A stretch of DNA of 64,000 nt from Cyrtodaria siliqua. Lineage: Eukaryota; Mollusca; Bivalvia; Adapedonta; Hiatellidae. The notes under the pieces are model-generated. The model was not told the origin of the DNA, searched no databases, and was given only the letters and a program-made list of their open reading frames with translations. Positions within the stretch are counted from its first letter, which is position 1. Each line of letters opens with the position of its first letter. Made by a program: the position numbers and the translations under genes. The DNA lies in NCBI GenBank assembly GCA_037043455.1, contig JAWPHD010011524.1:19156-83155 (forward strand). The letters are read 5' to 3'. Below, one piece after another: positions 46,320 to 57,500 of this stretch.

Positions 46320-46690
46320 CGATTTTGTCAGTTTAGGAAGCCGGCATTGTTTTTGTCGTGTTTGAGGAAGTATTCAAGGCTGTTTCAGTTGAGGTGAAAG
46401 GTAAGTAGATGTGATATTCTGTTATTGTGACGGTTGTAAATGTAGTAATGCGAAGAGAAGTTCGGGTACCTGTGAAGATTGTTAGTTTTATGCGAGTGTG
46501 CATGCGTCGAGTAAGTAGCGTTTGATCTGTCACTCATGTTTGTTGTGGAAGATCTGTCACTCACGTTTGTTTTGGAAGCCATCTTGGAAGCTGCAGTGCT
46601 TTTATATCATATGGTTGTATTCGCGGAAGTGTTAAAGAAGATTTCACTTGATTGCCATTGTAAGTAGATGTGGAATTGGTAAGGAAAATA
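46320..46690 (+). repeat. Two related exon-like segments (GGAAGCC...GTAAGTAGATG)
   Basis: The segment 46,335-46,420 (GGAAGCCGGCATTG, GAAGTATTCAAGGCTGTTTC, GTAAGTAGATGTG) and the segment 46,572-46,675 (GGAAGCCATCTTGG, GAAGTGTTAAAGAAGATTTC, GTAAGTAGATGTGG) share start and end motifs and a donor-like end. They look like duplicated first exons or repeat units. Confidence 0.4.
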
Positions 46691-47299
46691 TATATGCATT
46701 TGAGAAATGGCTGTGAAATATTTAAGCTTGCTAGGCTAGTGCATAACATTTCCGACGGGAGGGTTGTCCTAATACTCCTATGCCTATGGCTATGTATTGA
46801 AGCTTTGTGTAATTGCCTGAAGGTATGAGGTGTGTTGATGCAGTAAAGGGGGTCACGTGCTCCTGAATACACACAGCTTTTGTTATGTCTGGCAGAGTAT
46901 ATGCTAAGTGTCAAGTAAACAAAAGATGATTGGGGAGTTAGTAATTAAAGTTTTGTTTATTGCCCAATTTGTTCATGAGTAAAGGAGAGCGGTATCGTTG
47001 ATTGATGTTTGTCATGGGGAGAATGACGGGTTTTAATTGATAATTCATTTCAATGTTTATCATGTATTAGTAGAATGAGTTTATGCGCACCTGTGTTATT
47101 CTAAGTATTCGGATATGCACAGGTACGTGTTTTGTCTTGTGCACTGCAATAGCAGCAATTGGACAGGGAACTAGAATTTCCCTTTATGATTATCCACTTA
47201 TTGTGTGTCAGACTGGAAAAATAACCCAAAGCAGAGAATGTTGGGCTGCTGTTAATGTCTATAAAGGGGAGATAATTATATCAAATATTCTCTCCTTTC
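46691..47299. other. No recognisable gene
   Basis: A 77-codon open stretch at 47,083-47,316 and a minus one at 46,561-46,914 do not resemble known domains. Nothing else seen. Confidence 0.4.
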
Positions 47300-47606
47300 A
47301 GCAGGCCTCGTACTAGTCCTAGCAGTGTTGGTGAAGCCAGTTGATTTTGTTGAAAAAAGCGGTTCCCTCCAGCGAGAACTTCTTGAAACCGTGCCACCTG
47401 ACTTAGGTATATTGTAAGTGATTCGATTTTGTTGCTTATATATATATATTTCATTTGTTCATGTTGTTTTGCCTCTTTGTGTGCCAGGGGCACAAATTCG
47501 CAGTCGGCCGTGGCGAGTAAAAAATGGTCTGTGCGGCCAAAATTTGAATTCCATGCGGCCATGTGGCAATCAAACATATTCAATAAAAGAAAATGAAAAT
47601 GGGTAA
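47300..47606 (+). other. Possible exon pair, unsupported by homology
   Basis: TCTCCTTTCAG at 47,289-47,299 is a good acceptor and CTTAG|GTATAT near 47,405 a possible donor, enclosing an open segment with VKPVDFVEKSGSLQRELLET. Further on, TGTGTGCCAG near 47,488 precedes an open segment SAVASKKWSVRPKFEFHAAM ending in TGA, with an AATAAA at 47,581-47,586. I do not recognise a family, and the two may be unrelated. Confidence 0.2.
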
Positions 47607-47934
47607 TCATTGGACACACGCGTTAAATTTCGAGGACATTACCGGATAGATTTTGCTTTTGTGCTGTGAACTACATACTTTTGGCCAGAAAACAAACGGA
47701 AACCCTTAACAAAATAACAACGAAGCAAGTGTTTTCTTGTATTTTTCCAATTTTGCTAAATAGTTGTGACTATTTACTGCATTTAATCGTTTAATAAACT
47801 ATGTAAGAACAATTGCCTTGTTGTTCTGTTTCCTAGTAAAACGTTTCTCGGACGATTGGCTAATGGAGTTCCCTCGTCTGGATTCCAATTTCTCCCGTCG
47901 AAACGAGCGGCAAATCAACAAGCCCGTTGGGCTT

Positions 47935-48198
47935 GTGTTCTTGGATATTGGGCAAGCCTGGCAGGCATTTTAGCATTGTCGGGATTGTGCTAATTTTGTC
48001 CACTGCTTTGCGCTTCGACTGTTAATTTAATCTTAGATATCCATGAGTACAAGTAACATTTGCTGGGTGTTCTTGGATATTGGGCAAGTCTGGCAGGCAT
48101 TTTAGCATTGTCGGGATTGTGCTAATTTCGACGGCTGCTTTGCGCTTCGAATGTTAATTGAAACTTAGATGTCCATGAGTACAAGTAACATTTGCTGG
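47935..48198 (+). repeat. Tandem duplication, 132-bp unit
   Basis: GTGTTCTTGGATATTGGGCA begins at 47,935 and again at 48,067. Both units continue GGCATTTTAGCATTGTCGGG and CTGCTTTGCGCTTCGA and end in AACATTTGCTGG. Identity is about 90% or more. Confidence 0.85.
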
Positions 48199-49134
48199 CA
48201 TGTAATCAACTTTTCAACAGACAAGGCAGTGTTTATTTTACACATGATCATAAATTTGTGTTGTAAATTGAAGGGGATATCATTCGGTTTGACTTCTGGT
48301 TCTTTGGTATTCTAAAATGCGGCGCCTTTTGATTGCTAAAATGCGGTGCTTTTAGAAATCATCAATAATAAGGCTGTGAATGATGTTGATAGAAAAGGTG
48401 TCATACCTTTAATTATAAAAGTGTATGTCAACATGAAATATATCTTACACAATAAGACATTGATTTACAAATATCTAATATGTTTTACTGCTTTAATACA
48501 ATAATTTACATACGCAGTTGTGATCATTTATAAAACTAGTCAGTAACACTACTATTTATAAGTAAATACATAACTTGCACTTAGAAGCCTTAATTTTTTG
48601 TGTGGCTGTACATGTTACACAAACGGATAATAAGTCAGACTCGTGCAAGTGTAAACAAACTTTGAGTTGTCGAATGCAAGATTTGTTTGTTTGATTTTGT
48701 CTTTGTTTTAAAATAAACAGTTCCATAGATTAAAAATACCTTCATCAGCTCTAAAGGTTTTACAGAGTTTTCTTTCACACACTGGTAACATTTAGTTAGT
48801 ATACGTATATGTAAATATGCTTTACGGTAACCCTCTGAATAAAGTGTCACACGCTTGCTGTGAATGTTATTAATAAATGCAGACAATTCTCAAGTTTTTG
48901 CGTCTGTGTGATCGAGATCACCTGGTAACAGTGTATAGTTCAATATGTTCCCTTTAACGCGTATACTAATATGTACCACGCGTATAATAATGTGTACCTA
49001 AGACCAAATAAAAACTAATCTGTATTCATACAGTATTTTTTAATTCTTCACTCTATCTTAAGACTACAGGTATGTGACTTGAACAAAATCTACACAAACT
49101 AACCCATTATTAAAAATCGTCTACATATATATAA
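48199..49134. other. No recognisable gene
   Basis: AT-rich with stops in all frames. No matched repeat. Confidence 0.4.
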
Positions 49135-49308
49135 ATGCGACATACGTTTTCATCTTTTTAATTCTGCATATAACTTAGATCATTTGTTTTTAGATTTTAA
49201 CCCCATTGAAAAATTATTGTTTTTAATGAACGCAGATTCTTTGCAATTTGGTATAGCCAATTGTCTTCTTCAGATGCTACGCAGAAGAAAACATACACCT
49301 ACATAAAC
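49135..49308 (+). pseudogene. Possible LINE 3'-terminal coding fragment
   Basis: Open to a TAA in one frame: IRFHLFNSAYNLDHLFLDF, then NPIEKLLFLMNADS and GIANCLLQMLRRRKH. The sequence resembles the extreme C-terminus of invertebrate LINE ORF2 proteins (a Y..DHLF segment, then EKL-FLMN and a final M..RR). No RT core is present, so the call rests on style only. Confidence 0.3.
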
Positions 49309-49864
49309 CGATATCTTCAGCTATATTTATGAAACTTGTGATAGAGATTATGTCAATAATCTTCTTTAAAAGAACACTTTCGTAACTTGTATTATTTTTA
49401 TTTATTTATCTATTTTTTATTATATGTTTCTATAGTTACTTAGTGTTATTAATTGTTATTATCTATTTTACACTTAATTGATGTATGATCATTTTAAAAG
49501 TGAAAAGTATGTGTACATAATGTTGTCTCAGTGTCTCATAAGTCGTGTATACGGCTGGATATAAAAAAAATAAATTGTACTGTGATGTATGTATACATGT
49601 AATTTTATATATGACACTTAAATAAACAATAAAAAAAATATATAAAAAAATATAACGCATGCGTTATACTTTTCTTGTTTTCTGATTAAAGGCAAACACA
49701 GCTTGCGATGCTGTATTGATTATATGGAAAGATAAATATTTAAAAATAAAATGAAACAATTTGAAAGATTAAGATCAAAATAATTATTCTAACAACCAAG
49801 AACGACCGAGTACAATATTAAAACCTTACTGTTTTCATTGATAATATTATAAAATTATTTAATT

Positions 49865-50021
49865 CCTTGGAGGTCAAGGCTTAGAAATATTTATCAGACG
49901 GAGTGACTACTGGCACGAGAAGGGTAGCATTGCACGAGACGGCAAGCCGAGTGCAATAGTATCATTCAAGGGTCAGTAGTCACTCCCGAGGATAAACAGT
50001 TCTAACCATTGACCTCTAAGG
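49865..50021. repeat. Imperfect palindrome (hairpin element)
   Basis: CCTTGGAGGTCAAGGCTTAGAA, TTTATC and GGAGTGACTACTG at the left pair with CAGTAGTCACTCC, GATAAACAGTTCTAA and TTGACCTCTAAGG at the right. The centre contains a second palindrome, TTGCACGAGACGGCAAGCCG/GTGCAATA. Foldback/MITE-like. Confidence 0.75.
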
Positions 50022-50147
50022 CATTACATAGTTGTTTTATATATCATAAACTATAAGCAATATCATTGATTTTTTTACTAATACAATTGAATTGGCATTT
50101 GAAATTTAAAGCCACGTAAAAAAGGTATCTGTTTCCTTTACTGTCTT

Positions 50148-50325
50148 AAAAAAGCGCGCAAGTGACGAAAATAAGACTATTGCACGCTGAATGCAGTATT
50201 GCACGGTCACATAACGCAAAATGTTGTTTTTAAAAAGCGCGCCAGTGACATGGATCGACTATTGCACACTGAATATACTATTGTACGGTCACATAACGCT
50301 TTGCTGTTTTAAAAAAGCGCGTTTA
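50148..50325 (+). repeat. Two tandem ~80-bp units
   Basis: AAAAAGCGCG occurs at 50,148, 50,232 and 50,312, with ACTATTGCAC(G/A)CTGAATG, TATTGCACGGTCACATAACG and TTGCTGTTTT-like segments in each unit. The TTGCACG motif is shared with the neighbouring palindrome. Confidence 0.7.
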
Positions 50326-50552
50326 TCAACCCATAATGCATGATGTCTTTCGTAATAACAAGTGTGCACTGCTAAATTGCAGAAATAAAGAAAGAGCAGT
50401 TTAAAATTTAAAGAAAGTATACATATGCACAACTTTCAACGAAGATAAAAGGACTTACTTTATGTATTCAGCTGCACCAGAATAATTCACATGTCTGAAC
50501 TACAATAACTGGCTACCCTACTCTACCCCAAAGGCGGCCAATGCCTTTATCA

Positions 50553-51089
50553 TCAACATATGATCAAATGAATACCGTCATCCAACATCATCCCGCGATC
50601 GGACGCAAATTCAAATGCTAAAACTGAGATTCGACCGCATGTCCCGGGCCATTCTCTTAAAAACATCTTATTCAAACGTAGTCTTAAGCGCTTCCCTCGC
50701 CCACCATCGGGTTTGTCAAATAGGGGCCCTGTATACCCGTACGCCCTGCGCTTATAGCGTGGGAAAACGCTCCCTATCACGATCTGTGACCTTGGACAGA
50801 TGCGACATACGGCTAAAATCAGGAGCTTGTAGGCCGCAAATATGGAACTGGGACATGTTAATGGTCCCGCGTTGTTACAATCGTTGGTCCCTAACTGGAG
50901 AAATACGCAATCTGGCTGCTGTACTTGGCAAACTTTCATTAAATCCAACCAAACTTCTGTCGTCATGAAACCTTCTATCTTCCCACCACTCTTATGAAAA
51001 TATTGCCGGTTTGAGTGAGTACACTCACGATCGCCGTTGTCCTCCATCAAGCGTCTAATATAACTATGACCAAGCATATATGTTAACAT
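50553..51089 (-). CDS. SGNH/GDSL-type hydrolase-like ORF, probably from a retroelement
   Basis: From the first ATG at 51,089 the frame gives 178 residues with all SGNH blocks in order: LGHSYIRRL (block I, Ser9), GGKIEGF (block II Gly), FLQLGTNDCNN (block III, Gly67 and Asn69) and LDDGIHL (block V, His174). Between them are VIGSVFPRYKRR and a basic RGKRLRLRLN helix. It stops four residues after the His, so the usual C-terminal helix is missing. SGNH esterases act on ester bonds, and SGNH-type domains are known in some LINEs and in Ngaro-type tyrosine-recombinase elements. The short single-exon form and repeat neighbourhood favour a mobile-element origin. I see no recombinase or RT next to it. 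No internal stop. The open frame extends upstream of the ATG to 51,176 without another ATG. Confidence 0.65.
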   Translation of the reverse strand: MLTYMLGHSYIRRLMEDNGDRECTHSNRQYFHKSGGKIEGFMTTEVWLDLMKVCQVQQPDCVFLQLGTNDCNNAGPLTCPSSIFAAYKLLILAVCRICPRSQIVIGSVFPRYKRRAYGYTGPLFDKPDGGRGKRLRLRLNKMFLREWPGTCGRISVLAFEFASDRGMMLDDGIHLIIC

Positions 51090-51179
51090 CTTGAATGTTG
51101 ATATAGCCGGAGTATAAAATACTAAACCTTTATACCAAAGACACCAGTAGGATACACGCGTGAACGAGTAAACCAATGA

Positions 51180-53168
51180 AAAACAGGGTCTGGCACTAGC
51201 AATAATTACGATAATGAGCAGTTTATTAGAGGGTAACCAACTAATTAACTATAATCACGCACAGTATAATTTGATTATCGATCGATATTAGGCCTTCTGG
51301 AATCTTAATGAAAAATAAGAACAGAACAGAACTTATTCAACTCTTCTTAACTGTGATGAATTACACTACTATACTGACTAATAATTAACGTGATTTAATT
51401 ATGTATTGATTTTATACGTATACCTATTTTGTATGATGATGTAGGTATGAACAAGACTATTATATTCTGAACTGGTTCAGCTCATAATCAAATGATTATA
51501 GGGATGCCTGAACTGAGTAGAACCACCGTCCATCCATTATGTGACTCGAGCGGAACTCAAAATCACGATGTAGCGACACCCATTTTCTTTTCATATAAGG
51601 TCAATTATCCAAGTTGTTTTGTATATCTTTTGAGATGGTTTAATTCTAGTTTTGCAACGATAGCTTAATAATTAATAAAACAGATGTTTACGTGTTTACG
51701 CTTGAATATTTATGGTTTGGGGAATAAACAAATTTAATGGCAGCCAATCATATATGGTAAACCAGTCTGTACATCTTGAAAAATGCAATTTATGTGTTGT
51801 CTCCAACTAGAAACTATACATTAATATACACTTACCGTAAGTATTACCGAATAATATAATATCATCTGTATGCAGACGTATATTCTCTGTATGATTGTCT
51901 ATGCTTTAGTTACTTCGCGCTATTTTTTTCTTGTAGAGACTTAAACTTTTACATAGTTGTTCATCTAAAAAACATACATTCTTATAAATAAAATTTAAAC
52001 ACAATTACTATATTAGTACAAGTTCACCAATGTATATTTCATAATATGTGAACGACTACATTAGTTTTTAAATACGGTGCATTCAAAAGTGTTAATGAGA
52101 TAATTATACGGTAATATGCGATAATGAGTAACGAACGTCAAATAATTAGTGGCCAATAACTGTTAATTAGTGTTAATTAGTGTTGATTTGATAGTACCGA
52201 TCCTTGTACCCGAATTAAGAATGTGTGTAGCTATAGCGCATGGAAGATTGACTAAATTCATGTTGATATATAAAATATGATTGGAGAAGAAAATATTTTA
52301 TAACCGACTTTTCCAGATAAAAAGGATAGAAAAAATAATAGCTATTCAATTCCATTTGATCATCACTTTAATCAGGAGTAATTATACATATAATTAATCC
52401 CTGCTTTAATCCTAAAAAACATCTCAGAAGTGATTCATTCCTGAGTACAATTCTGTTATGTACACAAACAGAAATGATACCTTTTTTGCCGAAAAAAACT
52501 GGTGATTTATAATATAACTTATTGAAGCAAAAACCACAATGGGACATCAATGTTACTCTTTTCCTGAAGTTGTTATCACAATTCCGCACACATTTAATTA
52601 TTATTTTTATTTTTAAATTTAGTTTTAATAATTATCATTGAAAAATGAAATATACATTGTAAACTATAATTAATGCAATACACCCTACAAACACATTTTA
52701 AGTATTACTATGATATACAATGTTTAATACAATACATTTTCTCCATGTTAAAATGTGGTCAACGCGAGAAAAAATAAACGACAAACTGAAAATGATATAC
52801 TACTGCTAATATACGGATTTACTTTTCCAGATCATTAACACTAAACTAGTTGATTAAGTCATTTTTTTACATTTTTTTAAATCTACAAATGTGCATGCAA
52901 CACATTTAACTTATGTAACATATTATCAACTTGTATGCATAAACAATAATATAAAGAGAAAAAGTAAGCCATAGACTAATATGATCATACAATATATACA
53001 TATACATTTTTAACAGACGTAGCAAGATTCGCATATAAATGTATGAACAAATATCAGATGCGAAAATAAACAATGTTATACTGTTTACTTCTTTTTAGAG
53101 AACAAAAGTAGAAACAAAACACATGAACACGTCATAATTTTCATTTAAAATTTTACGGATAAGATAAC
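51180..53168. other. Long AT-rich stretch without recognisable features
   Basis: I found no reading frame with a known motif, no tRNA-like sequence and no tandem array longer than the short GTGTTAATTAGTGTT repetition near 52,165. This is the left flank of the TTAA transposon. Confidence 0.45.
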
Positions 53169-53172
53169 TTAA

Positions 53173-53230
53173 GGCCTATGTGCATTGTGAAATGGAAAAA
53201 AAGTGGGTGGGGTAATGAAATTGAGTTTTC
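53173..53230 (+). repeat. Left terminal inverted repeat of the TTAA transposon
   Basis: GGCCTATGTGCATT (53,173-53,186) and AAGTGGGTGGGGTAATGA (about 53,201-53,218), separated by 14 bp that differ between the ends. TTAA precedes it. Confidence 0.85.
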
Positions 53231-53849
53231 AATGAAAGAGTGTATTTGAAGACAAAAATGTGTGTCTAAGTTGAAATATATGTATAAACAATATCATTTG
53301 AAGAAGTGGAAAATAAAATTACCTTTTAATGAAGACGTTGTATATTGTTGCATATGTCCAACTTCACTACCATGGCAAGTGAGTTATCTTCTGTTTATCC
53401 TAAAAATAAAATCAGTATTACATAGTCCATTCTTCTGTTTAGGTGCAAGGAGTTTCAATTTTGACAATAAGGATCACACACGGTTACAATTGGTCAGAAT
53501 GCAAGGACGCTATGCACAAAACAATACAATTTTCAATATAAAAAAATAAGTAGAAAATAGTTCCTATTTACACATTAGTAAAATGTATGGTGGGTGATTT
53601 CTGTCATTATATTGGAGTAATATAGCAACATTAATATATGTATGTGAATGAATGAGAATTATATAAATGTATGCGTCTGTAAACTACTACAATACATAAA
53701 GGTAAGTGAAGGAAATATGCACAGATTCATCATTGCAATTCTTTTCGCAAAAAAGCATTTGTACTTAAATAGATATTTATGACACCAAAAATATTACCTA
53801 CATAGACAGAAGACAGACAGGCCAGCAGACACTGTTTCCCAGACAAACA

Positions 53850-54199
53850 CAGGGCTTTTTTCAACCAAATTGGAAAGAGGTCCAGGTCTGTCCATTTTTG
53901 GAAAAAAGAACACGCTTATTTCTCATTTTAGGAAAATTTTCATAAATTAAGTAAATATGACCTTAATATACTTTATTTATATTGTCATCCATTATTTACC
54001 ATAATTATTAAATTTTCCAAGTCGGAATTTACTTGGCAGCCAAAAACACACTGCAGAATTCATGCTTTTTCTCAAATTCTGAGAGACTGCTGTTTTCCGA
54101 TTGGGAAATATTTCTGCCACAGTTGGGAAAAAACAGTCCAATTTTCTGTTGGGAAGAGGCCCTTTACAGGCCTCTGTTATATAAGGTAAAAAAGCCCTG
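53850..54199. mobile_element. 350-bp MITE nested in the transposon's 3' region
   Basis: The ends are a perfect 12-bp inverted pair, CAGGGCTTTTTT and AAAAAAGCCCTG. AAACA stands directly outside both ends (53,845-53,849 and 54,200-54,204), consistent with a 5-bp target duplication. Inside are echoes of the form TTGGAAAGAGGTCCAG and CTGTTGGGAAGAGGCCC. It is non-coding and lies downstream of the gene's stop codon, so it probably does not affect the protein. Confidence 0.75.
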
Positions 54200-54242
54200 A
54201 AACAGGATCACATATACATGTATTAATACTAGACAGTTACCT

Positions 54243-54500
54243 TTAAATGTCAATAAATTTCACGGAACCACTTTTGAAATCTTCATGAAGGTGTTCAACT
54301 TCATATGGTTCTGCTTCATTATCATATAGTACTTCATATACTGCCGACTGTGTACCGTCACGACCTGATGTCACTCCTAGCACAATTCCTTGGAACCATT
54401 CAGTTTTTTTTGCTGCCTCATCAACTTCCCATTCATGACTTATCCGTCGTCCTACAAATTTTGTCTCAACTGTCCTCCGGGAGGTGCGACTGGGTTGTGT
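54243..54500 (-). CDS. Exon 4: spindlin-like (Spin/Ssty) tudor domain
   Basis: After the acceptor CAATTCACAG| the frame reads TQPSRTSRRTVETK, then FVGRRISHEWEVDE, KKTEWFQGIVLGV, SAVYEVLYDNEAEPYEVEHL and HEDFKSGSVKFIDI, then TAA. (F)VGRRI-H-W...W-G-V...YEVLYD....Y-VEL is the pattern of one Spin/Ssty repeat, the tudor-like fold that binds methylated histone H3 tails in spindlins. Candidate cage aromatics are W1028, F1029, Y1048, Y1052 and Y1059. Spindlins have three such repeats; here there is one. Confidence 0.7.
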   Translation of the reverse strand, partial: TQPSRTSRRTVETKFVGRRISHEWEVDEAAKKTEWFQGIVLGVTSGRDGTQSAVYEVLYDNEAEPYEVEHLHEDFKSGSVKFIDI

Positions 54501-57500
54501 CTGTGAATTGGAGAAAAAAAGTGAATGTTCAATGTTAATTACCGTGGACACAACATGCAGTCCACATAAGGGCAGATTATTATTTTTTTGATATATGTGA
54601 TTTTTTTCCAAATTGAGAAGTCATGGAAGTAGGAGGAGGGAATAAAAAATAAAATTGGAAAAACTCAGCATCTGAAATAAAATTATTAAAATTAAAATAA
54701 AATGATTAAAATTAACAATGATTTTTTTCATTAAACCGTAATTATAATTAAAATCATGATTTGTTTTGAAAAAAAAACACTTCTAAGATGATTAATAAAC
54801 ACATTTTCATATACTGGGTGTAATTACTATTGTTTAGAGCTTGAAAACTGATTTACTGCTCAGTTTTGAAAAAAAAATTCACATAACTGTTAAATGCAAA
54901 TAATCTCACCTAAATAAGTTTTACGCTAGACACAACTTTTGGTTTTTAAAAAAGTTGTAGCAGATCAAACAGGAGGAATTATTTTTTTATGATTTGGACT
55001 TTTATTTTACTTTTACAACATTTAGGGTAGGCTCTCCCGTAAATCTAAAAAAAAAATAAGAAGCTCTGGTCTAATGTTGTTTGTATGAATAAAAGTTGGA
55101 CTAAAAGTTAATGCATGAACACATTTCCTTAGAAGAGGTAAAATGAATTTCAATAAAAACAAATTACAGAAATGACTACTAAAATTTACCAATGTGGAAC
55201 TTGTACTTGGCTGTGGAGCTTCTGTTAGTTTGGCTTTCTTCACTGTTCCACTTGTACTCGGCTGAGGTGATTTCTGTGAAATAAATATTTGTTTCTCATT
55301 TATTAAATCACAGATAATAAATACTAAAGACAATGTTACTTTACACTAAGAATACAAAATAGATGAATTAATAAACAGTTTAAAGTGTGACAGTATTGAC
55401 GGACCAAAAATAAAAACACTTTCGCTGTTACTATTCAATGACACAACCCCTTTAATATGTTGATATTGTAAATAGAAACAATAGGACACGGATGCCTGAA
55501 CTGAAAATAGATCCACAGAAACTGCTAAATTAGACGACACGAAGGGCCATAACTACAGTAAATAAGTTTTGATTTTGATGCAGTATCTACATGCAATCAG
55601 TTGAAAAGTGTCAGAAGAGATGGCCAACACATTTTTCGGGACGGACAGACACTCAGACGATTCGACAGACACTCAAACAGGACGGACATGATGGCTGCGG
55701 TGGTGGGGTCATAAGTGTAGATATATAAATTGAAAAAAAAACACAAACCTTATGTACAGCTTCATCAGTATCTGTATTCGATTCTGATGAGGATTCAGGC
55801 TGACACTGAACACGCTTCTTGGAGATTGCCACGTTCACTGAGGTGTACTGTAATTGAAGTTATCTTTCAAATGTTATTCCAAATATAAATATTGTCATTT
55901 GTGTGTGTGCATGCTTTTGTAAAATAAGCAATTAAACACACACATTTAAATATAACTACACGTACATAAAATACTTACTGCCTAGTGGCTAGGGCATCCT
56001 TCAAAAAGTGTTGGTTTGCAGTTCTGCAACCTACATGTAATGACTAAAAAGGCAGCTACACATTATTTTTAAGCATTCAGGGCCATTTTTGTGCTTTTCC
56101 CTTTTGTTATTTTCAGGATTTAATTCCAAATTGCAGCATTTAGCCAGTGTGAGAGGAATCAGTAAAAATAATTGAATTGAATTTGGTTTTAAGGTTATAT
56201 GGCGCCTAACAGGAATGAACATGCCAGGCTCATCGTTCATGTACATGTACATCAAGATAAAATATGGAACATGGGCCTACAACCTTCCCACCTCCACAAC
56301 TGCAGAGTTGCTGCAGATTCTATTGTAGACATTCCATTTACGCTGGAACCACGTTTATTGTTTTCTGCCACTTCTCCAGTGATTTGATCTAGATGGCACC
56401 CGAAACAATGCAGGGGTCATGATGAAGACCTTTAATATCCATGAACAAAAAATGATCAAATGAACATTTATACAGTTCTACCCTCTGCCTACCCCTCCAA
56501 CGGCATCTGCAGTGGCCCTAATCTTTCCCCAGGAATCAAATGTGGGGCCCCCGGAACTACATGAAAAAATATGTCATTTGCTATTTAATGAATTTAAATG
56601 TGTAAAATACAAAATAGAACAATTTGCAACACCATTTTAGTGTGTAATTCCATTAATATTCAACAGAAAATGCAATGAAATTAAAGCTTGTTAATATTTC
56701 ACAACTTTCATCACTTTAATAATTGGAACTGATGAGTCACGATTTAGATATTAATTTGCTATTCTGCGAATGTTTTTTGTATGTGATCACACACCATGCT
56801 TATCTGTAGGTGGGAAGTATAGTTATTATGGTACTTTTTTGGTAAAACAAGATTTCAAATCAAAAGAAATAAAACTATTAAGACAGCTATTATTTTTTTA
56901 CCCACTTGGGAATGGTACCGCTTTTAGGTAACACTTATACAAATTAAAAAACACTAAGATACAAACCTTTTTTGTTTTTGTGTTGAACACAGTTTTTCAG
57001 CACCTTTTAGGCTATGGGTGATGATGGACTTTATTGAATTAATCCTGGGTAGAACCAGTACTGTATAACTCCTGCCATCCGTAAAACGTAGGTATTTAAA
57101 GGGACACTGTCCGTAAGTAAGCAGATATTGAGCATAACCAAATAACTCTCTGACTTTTATTCAGTGAACATGGTGAAATGTATACATGTACATGAAAACT
57201 TGAGCATAGTCCGAAAGAAGTGTGTAGTAATACATTCGTGAATTTGAAGAAAACAAATATTGTAATTATTATATGTAAATAATGTAGGGCCCACTTTATT
57301 TAACTTTTCTGCTGATCACGTGACTTCCATTAGCGCATTACGTTTTCTATCTAGTATGTATTGCACAATATGTATAGCCCGCTTAGCTCGTCAGGAGCGA
57401 TGTAGACAATCTCGCGCTCACTATTATTACCCGAGAGTGTAAATTTAGTTTGGGCTGCGAGTTCAAACGCACAAAACGGCACTTCTTTTTTTGCACCACG

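Noticed and set aside
53262..53549. 95-codon plus-strand open stretch near the left end of the TTAA transposon
   Set aside because: It is AT-rich, overlaps the subterminal region and has no recognisable domain; not taken as a second transposon gene.
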